From NCBI GenBank assembly GCA_020162035.1, contig JAIUNM010000001.1, forward strand, positions 124,001 to 188,000: a stretch of DNA of 64,000 nucleotides. Direction: 5' to 3'. Within the stretch, counting starts at the first letter, position 1. Every line of letters starts with the position of its first letter. Below, piece after piece: positions 35,767 to 43,520 of the stretch. Made by a program: the position numbers and the translations under genes. Source of the DNA: Bacteroidota bacterium (GTDB lineage: Bacteria; Bacteroidota; Bacteroidia; B-17B0; Aurantibacillaceae). The notes under the pieces were generated by a model. It did not search any database and was not told the DNA's origin. It worked only from the letters and a program-made list of their open reading frames with translations.

Positions 35767-35875
35767 AATGAACGACAAAAAGCGAAGAATTACTCCGCTA
35801 AAATTCAAACGATTAAAGTCCCTTATTTTTTGATCTTATGGATCTGAGCAGCCTTATCAAAGCCAAATCAAATTG
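35767..35875 (-). pseudogene. R2 repeat, left copy: remnant of the ATPase gene 3' end
   Basis: This segment aligns over about 108 bases with 43,413-43,520, which contains the 3' end of the RecA-like ATPase gene and its terminator. Read on the minus strand it keeps GFDKAAQIHKIKK, but a TTA to TAA change ends it five residues earlier than the intact gene and an in-frame stop lies just upstream, so no larger ORF remains. The terminator hairpin is also degraded. It is evidence of a second, decayed element of the same kind. Confidence 0.8.
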
Positions 35876-35931
35876 GATTCATGTTAAAAGATACTAGTGA
35901 AAATTTTGTATTTTAATTACGAGAAAAATAA

Positions 35932-36117
35932 TTGCGATATGAAGTCAGAAAAGTAAGTATAGGTAAATGCAAAATGATTTTACAAAAAGATGGATCTGTT
36001 TATACAGATGAGGAAGTTTCTCAAATAAGAGATTATTTGTACATGTTAGCAGAAATTGAACATGAAGTGTTTCTAAAAACCCTAAAGAAGAAAGTTGAAG
36101 CAAAAAAAAACTCTTGA
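35932..36117 (+). CDS. Small hypothetical protein
   Basis: The 61-residue ORF starts with TTG at 35,932; an ATG at 35,974 would give a shorter form. The sequence KMILQKDGSVYTDEEVSQIR followed by DYLYMLAEIEHEVFLKTLKKK looks like a real helical protein, with the pattern of small proteins linked to Bacteroidota mobile elements, but I do not recognise a family. It is the only gene between the left R2 copy and the right R1 copy, so it would be the last gene of the decayed left element. Confidence 0.55.
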   Translation: MRYEVRKVSIGKCKMILQKDGSVYTDEEVSQIRDYLYMLAEIEHEVFLKTLKKKVEAKKNS

Positions 36118-36202
36118 GTTAGTTAAATCCCACTTCCGAACTCGAACCTGCAACTCCTTGAAAATAAACGGTTTTTTATTTTAGCGATACTTTATCGAAC
36201 CA

Positions 36203-36238
36203 AAAACCCCTGATAATTAAGACTTTATCAGGGGTTTT
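36203..36238. terminator. Strong symmetrical terminator hairpin
   Basis: AAAACCCCTGATAA pairs with TTATCAGGGGTTTT over 14 bases around an eight-base loop. It can end the small + strand gene or a transcript arriving from the right. The R1 repeat begins five bases later. Confidence 0.75.
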
Positions 36239-36242
36239 CCGG

Positions 36243-36330
36243 TTAAGTACCCCCGTCCGAACCAAATGTCAACCAAATCCTTGAAGATACAAGGGCTTTG
36301 GCTCAAATTTGGGACTTGTACGGTCATCTT
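36243..36330 (+). repeat. R1 repeat, right copy (coding-like)
   Basis: Second copy of the element at 31,602. From GTA at 36,247 the frame encodes the same 28 residues and then LSEDKIS to a stop at 36,354. All base differences to the left copy within the shared peptide are synonymous. An in-frame TAA precedes it. It borders cargo cassette 2. Confidence 0.85.
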
Positions 36331-36401
36331 CTTTCGGAGGATAAAATTTCTTAATTGAGGCAAAAGTAAGGATTTTTAATTTCCGAGATTTTGCCCATTA
36401 T

Positions 36402-37208
36402 TTAAAGTTGTAACTCAAGGTCTTCGTACTCCTTTTTAACCAAAGCACCCTCAGAGTTTCCAACCCCTTCTTTTCCAATTAGCTGCGCAACAGGATAGGC
36501 AGTCAAATACCCATCTTCTAAGGGCTGCGCAAGCGATAACAGGTGCTTTTTGTCGTTTTCGGTATTTACCTCCATAAGCCACTCGTCTTGGATTTCTTTC
36601 GGTAATACGAAGGGCATTCGGCATTCCTCGGAATCTCTCGGCACGTTGTGAATTTTAGCCATTAAATCGTTGGCTTGGCAGGTCAGTATTGAAATAGAAT
36701 TAATGGTTTGCCCATTTTCTTTGTTTTGCCACTTACTCCATAGACCAGCCAATGCTAAAGGCTCCTCATCGTGGGCAGCAATTTTAAAGGGAAATTTCTT
36801 TTTGCCTTGGGTGTGGTATTCAAAGAAACCATCGACATAAACTAAGCATCTCATCTTTTTTGCTGATTCTCTGAAAGAAGGCTTTTCAAAGATGGACTCA
36901 ACCCTTGCGTTCAAAGTTTGGTTTTGAATCTTCTTAGCATCAGCCTCCGTTTTAACCCAAGAAGGAATTAATCCCCAACTAAAGAATTGCGGTTCTAGAG
37001 GGTCTAAATTTGTATAAGTACGAAGCTTTGGATGTGAAAATCCATTAGCGAAATAATATGGTTGATGGAGATCTTCCGCACTTACTTTTCTTTTTCTGCG
37101 CTCTAGATCATCCAATTTTCTTTGCAATTCATCAGCCTTGTGATGATCGCATCGATGAATTGCGTATCGTAATTCTTCTAAAGTTTCTGATATTACTTGG
37201 TAGCACAT
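36402..37208 (-). CDS. SRAP-family protein (YedK/HMCES-like)
   Basis: The protein starts at the Met of MCYQVISET, which makes Cys the second residue, the invariant catalytic residue that forms a thiazolidine crosslink with abasic sites in single-stranded DNA. The longer ORF from 37,235 would bury this Cys and is rejected. Other family blocks are FSWGLIPSWVK, ARVESIFEKPSFRES, CLVYVDGFFEYH and IHNVPRDSEECRMPFVL. In this place, next to two error-prone polymerases and an S24 repressor, it protects damaged replication forks as part of an inducible set. It is the last gene of the operon, 28 bases after the polymerase gene. Confidence 0.93.
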   Translation of the reverse strand: MCYQVISETLEELRYAIHRCDHHKADELQRKLDDLERRKRKVSAEDLHQPYYFANGFSHPKLRTYTNLDPLEPQFFSWGLIPSWVKTEADAKKIQNQTLNARVESIFEKPSFRESAKKMRCLVYVDGFFEYHTQGKKKFPFKIAAHDEEPLALAGLWSKWQNKENGQTINSISILTCQANDLMAKIHNVPRDSEECRMPFVLPKEIQDEWLMEVNTENDKKHLLSLAQPLEDGYLTAYPVAQLIGKEGVGNSEGALVKKEYEDLELQL

Positions 37209-37236
37209 AGCTTTTAATTTATAATAAAGGTACAAA

Positions 37237-40200
37237 TTATTTCATCCTATAACGAGGTAGACCAATCTCATGTTCTTGAGGATATGGCGCTCGGTGGGTT
37301 GAACTTACATCCTGTTTGATTTGTTGATGAACCTTGTATTGTCTGCCACTTGAACTTGAATATCTAGGGTCAGGAACGAAAGGCATTTTTGCCATTTTAG
37401 ATACTGTAATTGTTGGGAAGTGAAAGTCGACTTCAACTTTACCATAAAGCAAATAACAACCACCGCCAAGGAAAGGATAGTTAACTAAACTATCTGCAAA
37501 ATGAGCTGTATCAAAATACTCGCCTTCAGCATCTATCCAAGTACCAAAATACATTGTTCCCTTTTTAGTTGGTACTTGCTTAGTTGAAACTAGATATGCA
37601 ATCATGCGCACATTCTTTTTGTGATGATTAAGCAAATCTTTTGCAAACACATCGCCTCTGAAATCCGTCTTTAATAAATCAAACGGAGAACATGAAACAG
37701 GAAAACTTAAAATTTCAATTTCATCAAATGCATCTTCGAAAGGTGATCTTTCTAAAACAGGTAGCTTATATTCTTTTACCGGCTCTTCAATCAACATTAT
37801 GTTGTTGCGTTCAGGGCGGTAATTAACTAAAAGCAATCGTGCAGCTAATACAAGTTCATTCTTTCCTTTTCCTGTAAATCTGAATGCTCCAATAAAGATG
37901 AGTGTTTGTATTCCCTCAATACCAATTGGAATGCGTCTTATAAAATCTTCTAAAGATTTATAGTCTCCATTCTTTTCTCTCTCTTCAATAATAGAGTTCG
38001 CAAGTGTAGATTCCAGGCTCCTCAAATGCATCAACCCTAAATACACATCTGTTCCATAAACAGTCGTTTGATAAAGGCTTTTATTTACACAAGGATTATG
38101 AATTGTTGCACCGGACATCTTCGCTTCATGAACATAAATTTCTGCTCTGTAAAAGCCGCCACCGTTGTTTATGGCAGAAACCATGAATTCAATTCCATAA
38201 TAAACTTTTAAGTAAAGGCTTTGATAACTCTCAACTGCATATGAAGCAGAGTGTGCTTTACAAAAAGAATATCCTGCAAAGGATTCAATTTGTCTATACA
38301 CTTCCTCACTAAGTTTTTGTGGATGACCTTTCTTTTCGCACGACAAAAAGAATTGCTCTTTTACTGCAATTAATTCTTTTAGCGATCTGCTTTTACCACT
38401 AATTGCCCTCCGCAAAATATCTCCATACGAAGCTTCAAGTCCGGCATAATGCAATGCAATTTTTATTACATCCTCTTGATAAACCATCACACCATATGTT
38501 TCGCCTAATTGCTCTTTAAAGACATCATGGAAGTATTCAAATTTATCCGGGTTGTTGTGCCTAAAGATGTATTCCCTCATCATACCACTTTGAGCAACGC
38601 CCGGTCGAATAATACTTGATGCAGCTACAAGAACTTTATAGTTGTCACATTTTAATCTTCTAAGTAGTCCTCGCATTGCAGGACTCTCAATATAAAAGCA
38701 ACCAAGTGTCTTTCCCTTACTTAACCATTCATTACACTTAGGTTCATTTTTTGAAAGTGAAACATCTCGAATGTTTACTTTAATTCCTCGATTCTTTTCA
38801 ATCAATTTTACTGTGTCGTCAATTGTGCCTAATCCTCGTTGACTCAAGATGTCGAATTTCTCGAAGCCGACATCTTCAGCAATATGCATATCAAATTGAA
38901 CGATTGGAAATCCTTTTGGTGGCATTTCTAATGCAGTAAAATTTGTGATGGGTTCTTCTGATATTAGAATACCGCAGGAGTGCATACTTCTTTGATTCGG
39001 ATACTTCTCAAGCATCATTCCATACTCTTCGACCAATTGAGCAACCGAATTTTTATCGTGTGCATGCATTGGTGATTTTGCTAATGCATCAAGCTCTTCT
39101 TTTGGAAGACCGAATACTTTTCCAACTTCACGAAATATTGAACGATACTTGAACTCAACATTTGTCCCACAAAATGCAACGTGATCTGCACCGAATCGCT
39201 TAAAGATGTATTCAAGAATGATATCTCGTTCCTGCCATGACCAATCAATATCAAAGTCCGGTGGACTCTTTCTATTTGAGTTCAAGAAGCGCTCAAAGTA
39301 TAAATCCAATTCTATCGGGCAGATATCTGTTATTCCTAAACAATAACTCACAATACTATTTGCACCGCTACCCCGACCAACATGCATGAAGCCACAACTG
39401 TTACTGAAGCGAATAATGTCCCATGTAATAAGAAAGTATCCGCTGAAGTTTAATTCATCAATAACCTTTAACTCTTTTAATACTCTTGCCTGTGCCTCCT
39501 TGTTATTCTTACCATAGCGTTTGACTAATCCTTGATGTGCCAAATTTTCAAGTAGTAATTTATCAGCCTCTTTGCTTTCCGTATAATACTTACGGTTTCT
39601 CGGAGTATGAAATTGAAATTCAAAATTGCACACTTCAATTAACTGTTCTGTATTTTGAATAATTTCAGGATAGTCTTTGAATTTCTTGAGCAACATTTCT
39701 GTTGGTATCATTAATTCCGTGGTGTTGCAAAAGTCTCTTTTTTTAAGTTTGGAAAGAATGACGTTGTTGTCAATCGCTCTCAAAATTTTATGAAGATTAA
39801 ATTCTTTTTTTGTTCTGAAAGTAACAGGCTGTAGCACCACCATTTTGTCTATTCTGCTTTTCCATTCAGGTCTGAACAACTTGATTAATTGATTGCTTTG
39901 CACACCTATGTATTCAAAGTCTCGCAATTCGTTTGGAGTATTATCCATAGGATAAATTACTGCAACATTAGAGAATGCAGGAGCGACTGATGGTAGCGGT
40001 GTGTTGTCAAAATTGTGTTTTGTTATAAGACGACACATCTCACCAATACCATCTTTGCTTTTTGCAAGTCCAATGAAAAGTAATTTGTTATCCTGCCGGA
40101 AATCAACGCCAACTAAAGGTTTTATATCTGCTGCTTTACATTCTTTATAAAAATCATAAATGCCTGTTACAGTATTTATGTCTGTAAGAGCTAATGTTTT

Positions 40201-40290
40201 TACTTGACAGCTCTTTGCTTGTTCAATTAAATCTGATAATGGAATTGTTCCATAACGGAGGCTGTGATATGAATGGCAATTTAAATACAT
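37237..40290 (-). CDS. DnaE2/ImuC-like error-prone DNA polymerase III alpha subunit
   Basis: The 1017-residue protein has an N-terminal PHP domain (CHSYHSLRYGTIPLSDLIEQ), the C-family polymerase core with GRGSGANSIVSYCLGITDI and the catalytic PPDFDIDWSW, the EEPITNF and YQEDVIKIALHYAG blocks, a helix-hairpin-helix region near IGIEGIQTLIFIGAF and a C-terminal OB-like part. The length is that of short DnaE2-type enzymes, not of the replicative DnaE. Together with DinB and SRAP it forms a translesion module. It is six bases downstream of dinB. The gene composition differs from the left chromosome part. Confidence 0.92.
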   Translation of the reverse strand: MYLNCHSYHSLRYGTIPLSDLIEQAKSCQVKTLALTDINTVTGIYDFYKECKAADIKPLVGVDFRQDNKLLFIGLAKSKDGIGEMCRLITKHNFDNTPLPSVAPAFSNVAVIYPMDNTPNELRDFEYIGVQSNQLIKLFRPEWKSRIDKMVVLQPVTFRTKKEFNLHKILRAIDNNVILSKLKKRDFCNTTELMIPTEMLLKKFKDYPEIIQNTEQLIEVCNFEFQFHTPRNRKYYTESKEADKLLLENLAHQGLVKRYGKNNKEAQARVLKELKVIDELNFSGYFLITWDIIRFSNSCGFMHVGRGSGANSIVSYCLGITDICPIELDLYFERFLNSNRKSPPDFDIDWSWQERDIILEYIFKRFGADHVAFCGTNVEFKYRSIFREVGKVFGLPKEELDALAKSPMHAHDKNSVAQLVEEYGMMLEKYPNQRSMHSCGILISEEPITNFTALEMPPKGFPIVQFDMHIAEDVGFEKFDILSQRGLGTIDDTVKLIEKNRGIKVNIRDVSLSKNEPKCNEWLSKGKTLGCFYIESPAMRGLLRRLKCDNYKVLVAASSIIRPGVAQSGMMREYIFRHNNPDKFEYFHDVFKEQLGETYGVMVYQEDVIKIALHYAGLEASYGDILRRAISGKSRSLKELIAVKEQFFLSCEKKGHPQKLSEEVYRQIESFAGYSFCKAHSASYAVESYQSLYLKVYYGIEFMVSAINNGGGFYRAEIYVHEAKMSGATIHNPCVNKSLYQTTVYGTDVYLGLMHLRSLESTLANSIIEEREKNGDYKSLEDFIRRIPIGIEGIQTLIFIGAFRFTGKGKNELVLAARLLLVNYRPERNNIMLIEEPVKEYKLPVLERSPFEDAFDEIEILSFPVSCSPFDLLKTDFRGDVFAKDLLNHHKKNVRMIAYLVSTKQVPTKKGTMYFGTWIDAEGEYFDTAHFADSLVNYPFLGGGCYLLYGKVEVDFHFPTITVSKMAKMPFVPDPRYSSSSGRQYKVHQQIKQDVSSTHRAPYPQEHEIGLPRYRMK

Positions 40291-40296
40291 GGTTTT

Positions 40297-41463
40297 TCAT
40301 CTTTTAACTTTTCTACTTTCTTTCATTAATGTTCCTGCACAGCGAGTAACAGCATCAAATCCGAATCGGTTTTTCATTCTATCAATAGCTTGATACAACG
40401 ACATCATTTCGGTAGTGTCATCAAACATGTCTATTTGATATGTGCCTCTTACTAAGCCTGTGAAGCGAACCCCTATCAATCTTAATCGCATTCTTCTGTC
40501 GTAGACTTTATCAAAGAGGTCTGTTACTTTATCAATTAAAATATGATCACAGGATGTATAGATTGTTCTGCATTGCTTTGTTTCTGTATCAAAATTGTTG
40601 TAGCGTATTTTAATTACTACGGTAGAAGTAAGCAATTGCTCCGAGCGTAACTGATACGCTAGTTTCTCAACCATTGCAACAAGTAGAGCTTTCAGTTTAA
40701 CAATATCAATCGTATCCTTTTCAAAGGTGTGTTCTGTTGAGATTGATTTTCTTTCTGAGTATGGCTCGACAGGTGTATTATCAATACCGTTTGCCTTCTT
40801 CCAAATCTCCAATCCATTCTTTCCTATCATTTGTTGCAGCAACTCCGCTGGCATTTCTGATAGTGTTTGTATGTTTCTAATTCCAATGCGTGAGAGTAAT
40901 TGAAATGTTACATCTCCGAGCATTGGTATCTTTTGAATAGGCAAAGGATTTAAAAACTGTTTTACATTAGTTTCCGGAATTTCTAATTTGCCAAGTGGTT
41001 TTGCTTCTCCTGTTCCTATTTTAGAAACAGTTTTATTTACAGATAAAGCAAAGGTCATTGGTAAGCCGGATTCCTTCATCACTTTAGCAGTTAACTCATT
41101 TGTCCATTTGTAGCAACCGAAAAATTTATCCATCCCTGTGATGTCAAGATAGAATTCATCAATGCTCGCCTTTTCAACTACCGGGGCTTTATCTTTAATT
41201 ATAGAAGTAACCTCGTGAGACTTGTTAGAATATAGTTCCATATCTCCTTTAATTACTTTCGCCTGTGGACAGAGTCGTAATGCTAATTTCATTGGCATCG
41301 CTGAACGAACACCAAAAGTTCGTGCCTCGTAGGAGCAAGAGGAGACAACTCCTCTGTCAGAAGTGCCACCAATAATAAGTGGCAGTCCGTTTAATTTTGG
41401 ATTAACCAATCTCTCACAAGAGACAAAAAAGGTATCCAAATCCATATGTACAATAGATCTGCT
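40297..41463 (-). CDS. dinB: Y-family DNA polymerase (DinB/Pol IV-like)
   Basis: The protein begins MSRSIVHMDLDTFFVSCE, the catalytic DxD of Y-family polymerases, has SSCSYEARTFGVRSAMPM and the second catalytic motif KASIDEFYLDITG, and a little-finger domain to the end. The longer ORF from 41,520 adds 19 residues without family similarity and would run into the operator, so the Met at 41,463 is used. It heads the dinB-dnaE2-SRAP operon; TATTTTTG on the minus strand at 41,514-41,507 is a good -7 element next to a repressor half-site. Confidence 0.93.
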   Translation of the reverse strand, partial: SRSIVHMDLDTFFVSCERLVNPKLNGLPLIIGGTSDRGVVSSCSYEARTFGVRSAMPMKLALRLCPQAKVIKGDMELYSNKSHEVTSIIKDKAPVVEKASIDEFYLDITGMDKFFGCYKWTNELTAKVMKESGLPMTFALSVNKTVSKIGTGEAKPLGKLEIPETNVKQFLNPLPIQKIPMLGDVTFQLLSRIGIRNIQTLSEMPAELLQQMIGKNGLEIWKKANGIDNTPVEPYSERKSISTEHTFEKDTIDIVKLKALLVAMVEKLAYQLRSEQLLTSTVVIKIRYNNFDTETKQCRTIYTSCDHILIDKVTDLFDKVYDRRMRLRLIGVRFTGLVRGTYQIDMFDDTTEMMSLYQAIDRMKNRFGFDAVTRCAGTLMKESRKVKR

Positions 41464-41506
41464 CATTGTTATTAAGAAGGTTTTGGGGTTATAAAATATC
41501 TTGAAA

Positions 41507-41564
41507 CAAAAATAGTTCATTTTGTATCATAAATTTGTATATTTGTTGATACAAATTGTATCAA
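41507..41564. promoter_or_regulatory. Divergent promoters and S24-repressor operator
   Basis: A perfect palindrome TTGATACAA-A-TTGTATCAA occupies 41,546-41,564 and overlaps the repressor start codon. A half-site TTTGTATCA lies at 41,521-41,529 and a partial one at 41,534-41,540. TATATTTG (41,538-41,545) is a -7 element for the repressor gene and TATTTTTG (41,514-41,507, minus) one for dinB. Binding of the repressor would block both genes. Confidence 0.8.
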
Positions 41565-42346
41565 TGTCGATTTTCTCAGATAACATAAGGCATCTAAGGG
41601 CTCAAAAAGGAATCTCCCAAAAGAAACTAGCTGATGATTTAATCATCACAAGGGTTCGCCTTGCCAAATATGAAGAAGGTATAAGTGAACCTCCGTTTGA
41701 TATTCTTAAACGAATGGCTTTATATTTCCATGTTAGTATTGATATTCTTATCTCGGTAAATCTGAAAAAAATACCAGCTGAGAGTATGCTCAAAATGGAA
41801 GACAATAGACTCTTGCTACCGATCACAATTGACAAGTCAGGCAGAGACTACATTGAAATACTTCCGCACAAAGCCAAGGCAGGATATTTAAGTGGTTACA
41901 GCGATCCCGATTTCATAGAGAAGCTACAGCAGATGCAGTTACCATTTGTATCGAATGGAAAACACAGAGCCTTTCCAATTGAAGGAGACTCAATGCCTCC
42001 TCACAAAGAAGGTTCTTTTATTGTTGGTCGTTACATTGAAAGTACCGCAGATATTAAGGACGGAAAGACTTATGTTGTTTTAAGTAGAAACGATGGAATA
42101 GTTTACAAACGATTGTATCGAAAAAACAAAAAAGAAAATACTTTCCTGTTGCATTCTGACAATGCCGTGTATAAACCTTTTGAAGTAAAGGCGAACGATA
42201 TTCTTGAAATTTGGGAACACGTTTGTAGCTTCTGTACCAAGGAGTTTCAGCCGGATGATTTAGGAGTAATGAACATCAAAGATATGTTTCATAATCTGCG
42301 ACTTGAAATTAGCGACGTAAGAGAAAAGGTTAATCGATTGGGATAA
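41564..42346 (+). CDS. XRE/S24 LexA-like repressor
   Basis: The protein of 260 residues has an XRE helix-turn-helix (ISQKKLADDLIITRVRLAKYEEG) and a C-terminal S24 peptidase fold with the catalytic Ser in EGDSM (Ser143) and Lys in VYKRLYR (Lys182). The sequence AKAGY near residue 105 fits the Ala-Gly self-cleavage site of LexA-like proteins. DNA damage should trigger RecA-assisted cleavage and release dinB-dnaE2-SRAP. The Met at 41,564 is used; the ORF upstream of it contains the operator. It is divergent to dinB. Confidence 0.9.
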   Translation: MSIFSDNIRHLRAQKGISQKKLADDLIITRVRLAKYEEGISEPPFDILKRMALYFHVSIDILISVNLKKIPAESMLKMEDNRLLLPITIDKSGRDYIEILPHKAKAGYLSGYSDPDFIEKLQQMQLPFVSNGKHRAFPIEGDSMPPHKEGSFIVGRYIESTADIKDGKTYVVLSRNDGIVYKRLYRKNKKENTFLLHSDNAVYKPFEVKANDILEIWEHVCSFCTKEFQPDDLGVMNIKDMFHNLRLEISDVREKVNRLG

Positions 42347-42395
42347 CTTCCAATAGGTGTAATTGTAAAACTAAAATCGAACTTCTAATCTTACT

Positions 42396-43328
42396 TTAGT
42401 AGCACTGTAAAATGCACCAAGCATTGTCGAAATTCTTTTTCAAAAGATCGCTTTTTTTAATCCAAAAGTAAATCTTACCACAATCTCCCCACATCATTCC
42501 AGCTTTTTCTTCTTCTGAATCAATTTGAAGTAATAGTAACCAATCACTAGCCCCAGCTTCAAGCTCCTTCCTCAAAGGATTTTCATAACCGCTTGCATCT
42601 CCGCAATAAAGACCATTCGTTACTAATTGGCACTCAAGTTCCATCGTGCCTTGCACACAATTTGCATACCCTAATATTTGATTCTCAGAGCCACCACTTA
42701 GTTCAAAGTAATTGTCTGAATCAGCGTCATCAATTAATCCATTAATGGAATCTTCCTCCCACGTTGGAATACTTAGACTGTCTGAATAAGTAAGACGATT
42801 TGGTTTGAAAATTGAATGAGACTCTAGGTCACTAGGAAAATTATGTTTAACTGTTTCTTTCGATTCAGCAATGTAAACTATTTTAAAACGATTTCGATCT
42901 TTTGGATCAAAGCCCCACGCCTCTTGATCGGCACAATAAAAAAACGCTGCAAGTCCGTCTTTAGGCAAAAGTCCTGTCTTATCAAATTCTGAAACTTCAG
43001 CGAAGTTTATTTGTCCAATAAATGACAACGATTTACCATTCTCATTTTTTGGCCATACAAAATCTTTAGGTAAATGAGGCTGACCTCCAATTTTTGAAAT
43101 TGCATTTTTAAAATCATCTTCCGTTGCAGGAATAAGCGTCAAGTCTATTTTGGGCTTGAGCAAAGGTTTTATTTTTCCGAAGTATTTTTCAAGATTGAAT
43201 GCTTTGAACACTTTTTCTACATCAGCAATATCTTTGGGTTCTCCTTCTAAAACGTAACCAAGATTCATCTCATTTCCGTCCTTATCCTTTGCAGTAAACC
43301 ACTTAAACATTTTATCGAGTATTCCCAT
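42396..43328 (-). CDS. DUF1963 family protein
   Basis: The 310-residue protein shows the DUF1963 pattern: SKIGGQPHLPKDFVWPKNENGKSLSFIGQINFAEV, LPKDGLAAFFYCAD, and late WLLLLQIDSEEE ... MMWGDCGKIYFWIKKSDL. Members are common and bind no known ligand; some sit in toxin/immunity clusters such as YwqG. It converges on the S24 repressor gene and its upstream side faces the R2 repeat. It completes cassette 2. The function here is unknown. Confidence 0.85.
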   Translation of the reverse strand: MGILDKMFKWFTAKDKDGNEMNLGYVLEGEPKDIADVEKVFKAFNLEKYFGKIKPLLKPKIDLTLIPATEDDFKNAISKIGGQPHLPKDFVWPKNENGKSLSFIGQINFAEVSEFDKTGLLPKDGLAAFFYCADQEAWGFDPKDRNRFKIVYIAESKETVKHNFPSDLESHSIFKPNRLTYSDSLSIPTWEEDSINGLIDDADSDNYFELSGGSENQILGYANCVQGTMELECQLVTNGLYCGDASGYENPLRKELEAGASDWLLLLQIDSEEEKAGMMWGDCGKIYFWIKKSDLLKKNFDNAWCILQCY

Positions 43329-43412
43329 GCGACTAAATTTAAAATTGCGATTAATTCACCGCAGTTATTCATATCCAAATTTAGTTCTTTTTGCTTATGG
43401 TTTCAATAAATC

Positions 43413-43520
43413 AAAGAACAACCAAAAGCGGAGATTTTCTCCGCTAAAATTCAAACAGTTAAAGCCCCTAATTTTTTGATCTTATGGATCTGTGCAGCTT
43501 TATCAAAGCCAACCCAATTA
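43413..43520 (-). repeat. R2 repeat, right copy (3' end of ATPase gene plus terminator)
   Basis: This is the intact version of the segment remnant at 35,767. It spans the last 23 codons of the ATPase gene and the following terminator. It marks the border between cargo cassette 2 and the conserved backbone of the element. Confidence 0.8.
43427..43445 (-). terminator. Terminator of the ATPase/methylase operon
   Basis: AGCGGAGA pairs with TCTCCGCT over eight bases with a TTT loop. A's and T's flank both sides. It lies just downstream of the ATPase stop codon. Confidence 0.75.

Noticed and set aside
36120..36165. tRNA T-arm-like GGTTCGAGTTC on the minus strand
   Set aside because: The flanking bases do not form the T stem or an acceptor stem, so no tRNA or tRNA fragment can be supported, although an attachment-site relic remains possible.
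36203..36238. Hairpins at 31,575 and 36,203 as part of the R1 repeat
   Set aside because: Their stems are unrelated in sequence; only their position next to R1 is shared, so they are kept as separate terminators.
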